Positions 8,186 through 12,672 of a stretch of 17,523 bases of DNA are shown here, piece after piece. Below the pieces are notes generated by a model. The model was not told where the DNA came from, ran no database searches, and saw nothing but the letters and a program-made list of their open reading frames with translations. Every line of letters starts with the position of its first letter. Position 1 is the stretch's first letter. The translations under genes and the position numbers were made by a program. Source of the DNA: Kordia sp045105435 (GTDB taxonomy: Bacteria; Bacteroidota; Bacteroidia; Flavobacteriales; Flavobacteriaceae); the NCBI RefSeq assembly GCF_045105435.1, contig NZ_JBGCDL010000328.1, forward strand, positions 1-17,523, read 5' to 3'.

Positions 8186-8978
8186 TTAATGAGGTGTCAT
8201 TTGTAAAGCAGCATCAGGGTCTTTTTTTAAATAGTAAATAATTCCTTTCAACATGTAGTAATATGCTAATCCATCTTTATCTTCTGTATTAAGACTGATC
8301 TTTTTTATTTGTGAGAGGTATTTTTCAGCTTTAGGAACATCGAAATAAGTGTATGAAGAACACAACCCAATAATTGTATTGAGGTATTTGGATTTGTACT
8401 TAGAATCTTGTTTTAATGATGCTAGTATAGTCTCATTAGTTAAAAAAAGATCTGCTGCATTTTTATGATCACCAAGAACAGTTTTTACTGAAGCAATACT
8501 TTGATTTGAATAAATAAAATATTCCTTATTTTTTGTGATACGAGCAATTGAATCCACTTTTAGATAGTACTTAATAGCTTCGTCATATTTGCCAAAATTG
8601 TAGTATAATGTTCCCTTTCGTTTAATTGATTTCACATAGAAAACGATATCATTTTTCTCTTTTGCATAAGCAATACATTTGTTTGCTAATACTAAAGCGT
8701 CAGATATGTTTCCTAAGTAACCTAAAGATTTCGATTGAAGTATGTATGCGTTGTATTCTTCTTTAGTATTCCTTTCTGAGATTGCCTTTTTTAACATAGT
8801 ATCTGCATACAATTTGGCAGTTTTAGGTTTTTTGTATCTCAATTTAGAAAAACGTTGGTTTAATTCTTCATAAGAATACATAAATAAAGAATCCTTCTCC
8901 TGAGAAAATACCATTCCTGATGTGCTTACAAAAAATACAATACAAAAATACAATACAAAAATACAGTCGAAAATTCAT
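8186..8978 (-). pseudogene. Truncated and frameshifted paralogue of the TPR/AraC membrane regulator
   Basis: This is a broken copy of the gene at 12664-14352. The readable frame (MYSYEELNQRFSKL... to KKDPDAAL) matches residues 20 to about 251 of that protein, for example IDSCILYAK against ANKCIAYAK and GDHKGAVELF against GDHKNAADLF. After DPDAAL the similarity stops and the frame ends in QMTPH, so the remaining TPRs, membrane helix and DNA-binding domain (about 310 residues) are missing. At the 5' end an ATG at 8978 begins a good signal peptide (MNFRLYFCIV). A 13-bp tandem duplication (8931-8956) throws the frame; removing one copy joins that ATG in frame to ...FFVSTSGMVFSQ. A TTG at 8953 could restart the correct frame, giving 255 aa. 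Even then the product would lack its output domain. Confidence 0.85.
8931..8965. repeat. 13-bp tandem repeat inside the signal-peptide coding region
   Basis: Two perfect copies of AAAAATACAATAC (8931-8943, 8944-8956) are followed by 9 bases of a third (8957-8965). The unit length is not a multiple of three, so copy-number change switches the reading frame of the regulator remnant that starts at 8978. Confidence 0.9.
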
Positions 8979-8990
8979 GAAGGAACAGAT

Positions 8991-9028
8991 TAAAAAACAA
9001 AACGCTGTAATAGAGATATGTATTACAG
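8991..9028 (-). terminator. Intrinsic terminator after the DUF1569-like gene
   Basis: Perfect 8-bp stem CTGTAATA (9005-9012) / TATTACAG (9021-9028). Read on the minus strand it is followed by a T-rich run (GTTTTGTTTTTTA). It lies about 56 nt after the stop at 9084. Confidence 0.7.
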
Positions 9029-9083
9029 TTTATATTGCTCAATATATGAAAAAGAAAGTTGTTTTTCTCTTTTTAACATATTC

Positions 9084-9626
9084 TTAGCATCCCAAAATGT
9101 CTGCGATAATCTTTAAATGATGATTTGTATGTACTTCCAAGAATCGAATGGTTTGCGCTTTGTTCAACATTCCAAATACTGGATGATCAAAATTCGCATT
9201 TTCATCTAAATCGTTAAGTTTTTTGATGCTTTCTCCTGCTTCTAATAATTGCCTTAAAATGTCATCTGTGTAAATGATTTCTGGAGGACGTACATTTTTA
9301 GGAGACTGTGCTTTTCCACGCGGAATGAACCCTGCAGTTAAAGAAGCAATTCGTGTGAAATTAAATGAACTCTCATAAGCAGTTGGATCAGAACTTTCAA
9401 GTACTTCTGTAATTCTGTTGATGGTTTTCAACATATGATCTAAATGCCAAGCAACATCAGCTTTGGAAATTTCTTCTTTTTTAGCATCTCGAAATTCAAT
9501 TGTATTTTCAATTTCAGATACTAGTGGAAGCAATACTTCAGGATTGGATTGATTCATTCTTAGTTTTATAAAAAGGAATAAAAAGATAATAAAGGCGAGA
9601 ACGATTAAAAGAATACGTCTTTTCAT
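9084..9626 (-). CDS. Membrane-anchored DUF1569/DinB-like protein
   Basis: A 180-aa protein. The start at 9626 is preferred over an in-frame ATG 48 nt upstream because it gives the compact N-terminus MKRRILLIVLAFIIFLFLFI, a charged start and one membrane helix. The rest fits the DUF1569 branch of the DinB four-helix superfamily: WHLDHML with His61 and His64, then the block HPVFGMLNKAQTIRFLEVH and HH at 169-170 (ligand candidates His148, His166, His169/170). DinB-like proteins bind a metal through three His residues and some act as thiol-dependent transferases. No substrate can be inferred here. The family call rests on motif resemblance, and the membrane anchor is less usual for the family. 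Confidence 0.8.
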   Translation of the reverse strand: MKRRILLIVLAFIIFLFLFIKLRMNQSNPEVLLPLVSEIENTIEFRDAKKEEISKADVAWHLDHMLKTINRITEVLESSDPTAYESSFNFTRIASLTAGFIPRGKAQSPKNVRPPEIIYTDDILRQLLEAGESIKKLNDLDENANFDHPVFGMLNKAQTIRFLEVHTNHHLKIIADILGC

Positions 9627-9966
9627 AATGCTATTTTTAATGGTTAGCAAAACACTTTGGCTTTTGAGGAACAAAGCGTTTCCTAAAGTGAATTAAATAA
9701 ACGAACTAATTATAATTTATAACGAATATCAGGAAAGAAACCAATTTGAGCTTTATATTTCCTGTTTTCACAAAACTGAATGTACAACAAAGAACACATA
9801 ATACAATTGGTTTCTTCATAATTTTTTAGCTTATTGCTTCAAGTTTGATGCAATACTATTACATATAAAACGAAAAAAGTTTGAGCTGTAGCATTTTTGT
9901 TTGAATCGTAAAAATTTGCTTTTTAGATGCAAATCTGACTCAAAATTAACGAGATTCAATTGAAAG
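9627..9966. other. Intergenic region, no convincing gene
   Basis: A 340-bp divergent spacer between the DUF1569-like gene and the LytTR gene. It holds a separated inverted repeat (AAGAAACCAATT at 9735-9746 and AATTGGTTTCTT at 9805-9816). It also holds a 37-codon minus-strand frame (9706-9819) starting MKKPIVLCVLCC that looks like an isolated signal-peptide-like stretch. A short hairpin (ATTTGC 9914-9919 / GCAAAT 9929-9934) lies just before the LytTR start. None of these is strong enough to call as a gene or control site. Confidence 0.5.
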
Positions 9967-10383
9967 ATGGAATTTGACGGTTCAAGTAGTTATTTCACAA
10001 TTGTATTACCAGTAGCCGCGTTACGACACTTGTTTAAGAAAGAATACAAACGTCGTTTTATGGTGAAAATTGGCAATCAATTTAAAACCTATAAAGTAGA
10101 AGATATTGCTTATTTTATGGCGGATGAAGGCGTTATTTTTCTCCATACAAACAGTGGGCAAAAATGTCCTGTTGAATACACTATTGATCAGTTGGAAGAA
10201 ATTTTAGATCCAATTCACTTCTTTCGCATCAACCGAAAATACTTGGTTTCTGTAAATGCTGTGCAGGAAATTCATAGTTATTTTAACAGTCGATTGTTAT
10301 TAAAGTTGAATCCATCACAAGAAGAACAAATTATTGTATCGCGCGAACGTACCACTAATTTTAAAAAGTGGTTGGATATGTAA
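9967..10383 (+). CDS. LytTR DNA-binding protein lacking a receiver domain
   Basis: A 138-aa protein made almost entirely of a LytTR domain (about residues 29-138): RFMVKIG, KVEDIAYFMADEGVIFLHT, EEILDPIHFFRINRKYLVS and the end VSRERTTNFKKWLDM, as in Bacteroidota REC-LytTR response regulators. A stop codon (9961-9963) lies two codons upstream of the ATG in the same frame, so there is no receiver domain. The first residues, DGSSSYFTIVLP, resemble the end of a histidine-kinase ATPase domain more than a receiver linker. It probably binds DNA; whether it is a functional one-domain regulator or a 3' fragment is open. It faces the peptide cluster, and a decayed second copy lies at 11337-11519, so a role in controlling the peptides is plausible but inferred. 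Confidence 0.9.
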   Translation: MEFDGSSSYFTIVLPVAALRHLFKKEYKRRFMVKIGNQFKTYKVEDIAYFMADEGVIFLHTNSGQKCPVEYTIDQLEEILDPIHFFRINRKYLVSVNAVQEIHSYFNSRLLLKLNPSQEEQIIVSRERTTNFKKWLDM

Positions 10384-10392
10384 ATTAAAAAT

Positions 10393-10428
10393 TCAGTCAT
10401 GATTATAAAAACGTTCAATCATGACTGA
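10393..10428 (-). terminator. Hairpin between convergent LytTR gene and peptide gene
   Basis: Perfect 12-bp stem TCAGTCATGATT (10393-10404) / AATCATGACTGA (10417-10428). Only the minus-strand reading is followed by a T-rich run (ATTTTTAATTT), so it is best assigned to the peptide gene ending at 10467. It may also stop the plus-strand LytTR transcript. Confidence 0.65.
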
Positions 10429-10466
10429 GTAGAAGTTTGCATGTACTTACTTTAAAAAGTAATCGT

Positions 10467-10640
10467 TTATTTTGGATCTTCTATTGGCGTGCAAATCGCA
10501 TAAAAAGACTGACCTGCACAAGCGTAAGGGTTTGGGTCACAACTAACTCTACTTTCGCCGCCACCTTTAATGGCACTTGAGCTAAAACTAGAGATTAAAA
10601 CTTTACTAATCTTTAACGGTTTAAGACACTTTTTTTTCAT
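10467..10640 (-). CDS. Gly-Gly leader peptide, RiPP-precursor-like (peptide 1)
   Basis: A 57-aa peptide. The start at 10640 is chosen because MKKK matches the starts of all sibling genes; an upstream in-frame ATG at 10673 would add 11 residues not seen in the others. The leader (residues 1-28, LKPLKISKVLISSFSSSAI then KGGG) is the most divergent in the cluster and has only a weak form of the L-x-K-x-x-I pattern. The core after GGG is ESRVSCDPNPYACAGQ and then SFYAICTPIEDPK, with Cys34, Cys41 and Cys50 and few Ser/Thr. A Cys5 in the leader is unusual. There is no palindromic element upstream; it lies after peptide 2, separated by a large hairpin. Function unknown; precursor status is inferred from leader type and company. 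Confidence 0.7.
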   Translation of the reverse strand: MKKKCLKPLKISKVLISSFSSSAIKGGGESRVSCDPNPYACAGQSFYAICTPIEDPK

Positions 10641-10688
10641 AATTGGATCGTTTTTAAGTTTGATTAATATCATGAGATTATACTAGCA

Positions 10689-10738
10689 ATACCATTTATT
10701 ATTTGAGTTTTGTAGTAAGCTCAAATAACAAATGGTAT
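10689..10738. repeat. Long inverted repeat between peptide genes 2 and 1
   Basis: A 19-bp arm at 10689-10707 and its complement at 10720-10738 match with one mismatch, and the stem can extend inward by three more pairs. It has no T run on the minus strand, so it is not a standard terminator. It could slow read-through from peptide 2 to peptide 1, protect an RNA end, or be a remnant of a mobile repeat. Confidence 0.75.
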
Positions 10739-10750
10739 ACCAATCACAAA

Positions 10751-10924
10751 TTATCTATTTGGACATTGAAGGTGAAATGAATCATTACATGACATGTAGC
10801 ATGTGTTGTAATGCTTGTACGAAGGATCGCAAGTTTTTCCAGAAGCTCCACCTATGATTGTGCTAGTTTCTAAGTTAGAAATGTTTTTCTTGTTTAAGTC
10901 AAGTTTAATTTTTGATTTCTTCAT
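10751..10924 (-). CDS. Gly-Gly leader peptide, Cys-32/42/46 family (peptide 2)
   Basis: A 57-aa peptide. The leader MKKSKIKLDLNKKNISNLE carries the L-x-L-x-K-x-x-I-x-x-L pattern and ends with Gly25-Gly26. The core begins ASGKTC and contains YNTCYMSC; Cys residues are 32, 42, 46 and 54. The first three are in exact register with peptides 4 and 6, and the fourth is one position earlier, so the three are paralogues. The leader resembles class I lanthipeptide-type precursors described in Bacteroidota, where Ser/Thr and Cys of the core would be joined by thioether rings. No modifying enzyme is in the window. It is preceded by the shared palindrome (11001-11012), 76 nt from the ATG. Confidence 0.8.
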   Translation of the reverse strand: MKKSKIKLDLNKKNISNLETSTIIGGASGKTCDPSYKHYNTCYMSCNDSFHLQCPNR

Positions 10925-11000
10925 AATTATTAAGTTTTTAAATTAATTAAAGGTTTGAAATTAGAATGAATCTTAAGCGAAAACAATTAAAGTAGCGTTC

Positions 11001-11012
11001 GTTTTATAAAAT
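11001..11012 (-). promoter_or_regulatory. Shared palindrome D upstream of peptide 2
   Basis: GTTTTATAAAAT, one mismatch from the ATTTTATAAAAT palindrome found before peptides 3, 6 and 7. The gap to the peptide 2 start codon is 76 nt. Downstream on the minus strand, GAACGC continues the shared pattern. Candidate operator or promoter part. Confidence 0.6.
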
Positions 11013-11031
11013 AACAGTAGGATTCGTATAA

Positions 11032-11220
11032 TTAATCGATTGTTGTTGTGGTGCTTTTTAAGCTGTCAGGTCTTGTGGGTACTGTTTGACACGCTTTTTG
11101 ATCTGAGCAACAATTTGATTTACTAGGCGAATTTGCGCTTCCTCCTTTTACATAATTTAAGTTCGCAATATTTGATTTCTTTAATTTTAAAAGAGCTGAG
11201 GTTAATTTTTGTTTTTTCAT
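11032..11220 (-). CDS. Gly-Gly leader peptide, CC-x5-C family (peptide 3)
   Basis: A 62-aa peptide. The leader MKKQKLTSALLKLKKSNIAN then LNYVKGG (Gly26-Gly27) has the shared L-x-L-x-K-x-x-I-x-x-L pattern. The core has SNCCS with Cys37-Cys38, then Cys44, then TVPTRPDS and a Thr-rich end. It is a close paralogue of peptide 7: Cys37, Cys38 and Cys44 align exactly and both have T-V-x-T-R-P-D-S. It is preceded by palindrome C, with a 74-nt gap. The neighbouring DNA upstream is made of regulator gene remnants. Precursor status is inferred from the leader. Confidence 0.8.
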   Translation of the reverse strand: MKKQKLTSALLKLKKSNIANLNYVKGGSANSPSKSNCCSDQKACQTVPTRPDSLKSTTTTID

Positions 11221-11294
11221 AATAAAAAAATGTTTAGTGAATTTCAGTTTAAATATAGAGATTGCCTAGAATTCAGTGAAATAGAACTACATGC

Positions 11295-11306
11295 ATTTTA
11301 TAAAAT
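11295..11306 (-). promoter_or_regulatory. Shared palindrome C upstream of peptide 3
   Basis: ATTTTATAAAAT, a perfect 12-bp palindrome whose near edge is 74 nt from the peptide 3 ATG. The minus-strand bases before it (AACCGCT) match those before copy A (AACCACT) at the end of the intact AraC-type regulator gene. Confidence 0.65.
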
Positions 11307-11336
11307 AGCGGTTGGGTTTTATGAAAACGAACATGT

Positions 11337-11519
11337 ATATTAGTTTGCTTTCTTTTTTCTGGAATCAATTGGAGACACTTAGTTTTTGCAAATGTGGTTC
11401 AAGAAACTTGTAATTATTTCAATAACTAATTGTTATTAGAGCAGCATCCTTCTCAATAAGAAAAAATCATGGTTTCACGCGAACGCACTACTAATTTTAA
11501 TAAGAGGTTGGACATGTAA
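11337..11519 (+). pseudogene. Decayed 3' remnant of a LytTR regulator gene
   Basis: Read from 11337 in one frame this gives ILVCFLFSGINWRHLVFANV, VQETCNYFNN, stop, LLLEQHPSQ, stop, then EKIMVSRERTTNFNKRLDM and a final stop at 11517-11519. It aligns without gaps to the last 61 residues of the LytTR protein at 9967-10383 (ILDPIHFFRINRKYLVSVNA, VQEIHSYFNS, VSRERTTNFKKWLDM). Two in-frame stops and the missing 5' part show it is dead. As with the intact copy, it is followed by a hairpin and then a minus-strand leader-peptide gene, so this looks like a duplicated module. Confidence 0.88.
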
Positions 11520-11527
11520 TCCTCTTC

Positions 11528-11571
11528 AAAATCAAAAAACCATTATCAAAAGTAGCTTCTGATAATGGTTT
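11528..11571 (-). terminator. Intrinsic terminator of the peptide 6-5-4 transcript
   Basis: A 12-bp perfect stem, AAACCATTATCA (11537-11548) / TGATAATGGTTT (11560-11571). On the minus strand it runs into TTTTTTGATTTT. It lies 34 nt after the stop of peptide 4 and also separates it from the plus-strand LytTR remnant. Confidence 0.8.
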
Positions 11572-11604
11572 CAAAATAGTCGTTAAACTAGATCCGAAAA
11601 GTTT

Positions 11605-11826
11605 TTAATGATCGCAAATACGAACTGTATTTTCAACAGGACAACCTTGATTGATGGTAAAACAGTCGAAAAAAGACGGTCCTGGAACACAACCTTTGTA
11701 ACAAGTGTTGTAATATTTATTAGTTATGTTGCACGTAGTGCCTGTAACACCACCTTTTACTTCACCAATTTTTAAGTTTGAAATATTTCTTTTGTTTAGA
11801 CTAAGTTTAAATTTTGATTTTTTCAT
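11605..11826 (-). CDS. Gly-Gly leader peptide, Cys-32/42/46 family (peptide 4)
   Basis: A 73-aa peptide, the longest of the set. The leader MKKSKFKLSLNKRNISNLKI ends at Gly25-Gly26 and is nearly that of peptide 6. The core begins VTGTTCN, then KYYNTCYKGC. Cys32, 42, 46 and 55 are in register with peptide 6, and there are extra Cys62 and Cys71 with a C-D-H end, where peptide 6 ends C-D-M. It has many Thr/Ser and six Cys in the core, which would suit thioether or disulfide bridging. The gene starts 10 nt after peptide 5 ends, so it is the last gene of a three-peptide transcript closed by a strong terminator. Confidence 0.82.
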   Translation of the reverse strand: MKKSKFKLSLNKRNISNLKIGEVKGGVTGTTCNITNKYYNTCYKGCVPGPSFFDCFTINQGCPVENTVRICDH

Positions 11827-11836
11827 GATTTATAGT

Positions 11837-12046
11837 TTACGGTTGTTTAGGTTGTTGGCAAGTTTCTGTGTACATACAGGTTACATCTGTATACACACAT
11901 TCATGTATAGAACATCTGTTAGGATACGATACACAACCTCTTTGTAAGGTGTCTTTTGCTCTACTTCCCACTATTTTTTCAGCATTTAGATCTGCAACTT
12001 GTGTCTTGAATAACTTCAATTTTGATTTAAAATTCTTTTTTTTCAT
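11837..12046 (-). CDS. Leader peptide with Gly-Ser cleavage site, five-Cys core (peptide 5)
   Basis: A 69-aa peptide between peptides 6 and 4 on one transcript (46 nt after peptide 6, 10 nt before peptide 4). The leader MKKKNFKSKLKLFKTQVADL is related to the others (basic start, K-L-K-L, a V-x-x-L in place of I-x-x-L). It ends I-V-G27-S28 instead of Gly-Gly. The core holds Cys38, 45, 50, 57 and 63 at near-regular spacing (7, 5, 7, 6), with short segments such as RCSIHECVY and DVTCMYTETC. This even spacing differs from its neighbours. It is unlikely to be a random frame because it keeps the MKKK start and operon position, but function is unknown. Confidence 0.72.
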   Translation of the reverse strand: MKKKNFKSKLKLFKTQVADLNAEKIVGSRAKDTLQRGCVSYPNRCSIHECVYTDVTCMYTETCQQPKQP

Positions 12047-12092
12047 AATTCTTAAATTTTAATGGTTAACAAATTGTATTACACGTTGCTTA

Positions 12093-12287
12093 CTACATGT
12101 CACAAACAAAAACAGTATTTCCGCAACGTCTTGATGCTGGTGGCGGAGAACATGGGTCATAACAAGTATTGTAATACTTATTAGTGTAGTTACAAGTTCT
12201 TCCAGTGACACCACCTACAATTGCAGCAGTTTCTAAATTAGAAATGTTCTTTTTGTTCAAGCTAAGTTTGATTCTTGCTTTTTTCAT
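12093..12287 (-). CDS. Gly-Gly leader peptide, Cys-32/42/46 family (peptide 6)
   Basis: A 64-aa peptide, the first of a 6-5-4 transcript. The leader MKKARIKLSLNKKNISNLET then AAIVGG has the full L-x-L-x-K-x-x-I-x-x-L pattern and Gly25-Gly26. The core starts VTGRTCNYTNKYYNTCYDPC, then a Pro-rich turn, Cys55 and the end VFVCDM. Cys32, 42 and 46 and the string NKYYNTCY are shared with peptide 4, while the segment from 47 to 60 varies freely. The pattern of constant leader, constant first half of the core and variable second half suggests diversification of a secreted product. It is preceded by palindrome B with a 77-nt gap. Confidence 0.83.
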   Translation of the reverse strand: MKKARIKLSLNKKNISNLETAAIVGGVTGRTCNYTNKYYNTCYDPCSPPPASRRCGNTVFVCDM

Positions 12288-12364
12288 GATTCTATGGTTT
12301 TTGATTTAATTAATTGAACTGAAATTAGAGTCCGTAATTCAGCTATACAATTAAAACAGGGTTC

Positions 12365-12376
12365 ATTTTATAAAAT
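12365..12376 (-). promoter_or_regulatory. Shared palindrome B upstream of the peptide 6-5-4 transcript
   Basis: Perfect ATTTTATAAAAT copy ending 77 nt before the peptide 6 ATG, followed on the minus strand by GAACCC, similar to the GAAYGC after copies A and D. Confidence 0.62.
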
Positions 12377-12411
12377 AAAGGCAGTATTTACTGTGTTAAA
12401 TAGGTGCTTTT

Positions 12412-12588
12412 TTATCCATCTGCTATGCTGTCAGGTCTTGTACTTACTGTATGTGCGCATACTGGAGGTTTGGAACAACAATTCGATTCATCTGTCTGAG
12501 GTGGCTTTTTTCCACCGAAAAGATTAAGGTTTGCAATATTTACTTTTTTTAGTTTTAAAGAAACTGAAGTGAATTTCTGTTTTTTCAT
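12412..12588 (-). CDS. Gly-Gly leader peptide, CC-x5-C family (peptide 7)
   Basis: A 58-aa peptide, directly downstream of the TPR/AraC regulator. The leader MKKQKFTSVSLKLKKVNIAN then LNLFGG (Gly25-Gly26) has the shared pattern. The core has SNCCS with Cys37-Cys38, Cys44, then T-V-S-T-R-P-D-S, in exact register with peptide 3. The start at 12588 is the only ATG giving the common MKKQK N-terminus. Its presumed promoter element (palindrome A) overlaps the stop codon of the regulator gene. Function inferred only from leader type. Confidence 0.8.
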   Translation of the reverse strand: MKKQKFTSVSLKLKKVNIANLNLFGGKKPPQTDESNCCSKPPVCAHTVSTRPDSIADG

Positions 12589-12660
12589 GGTTGGGAATTT
12601 ATAATAAATTTCTCTCTAAGATAGAAAATACGTACAGTTGAAAGAAAAATAACTGCATTC

Positions 12661-12672
12661 ATTTTATAAAAT
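12661..12672 (-). promoter_or_regulatory. Shared palindrome A at the end of the regulator gene, upstream of peptide 7
   Basis: Perfect ATTTTATAAAAT overlapping the last codons and stop of the TPR/AraC regulator (ATT TTA TAA). The gap to the peptide 7 ATG is 72 nt, matching the other three copies. Confidence 0.65.

Noticed and set aside
8931..8965. Short repeats that could suggest a CRISPR or microsatellite array
   Set aside because: Units are 13 bp, directly adjacent and only 2.7 copies; a plain tandem duplication.
9626..9674. Upstream ATG for the DUF1569-like protein
   Set aside because: It would put 16 polar residues before a typical MKRR membrane-anchor start; the downstream ATG is the better choice.
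9706..9819. 37-codon minus-strand frame starting MKKPIVLCVLCC
   Set aside because: Looks like a signal-peptide start but has no mature part, no paralogue and no Gly-Gly site; kept only as a note in the intergenic description.
11726..12062. Two plus-strand frames (11726-11947 and 11868-12062) across peptides 4 and 5
   Set aside because: They are antisense to genes that have homologous leaders and an operon layout; the translations show no family features.
12301..12588. A complete lanthipeptide biosynthetic operon
   Set aside because: Only precursors and regulators are seen; no modification, cleavage or export enzyme is encoded in the window.
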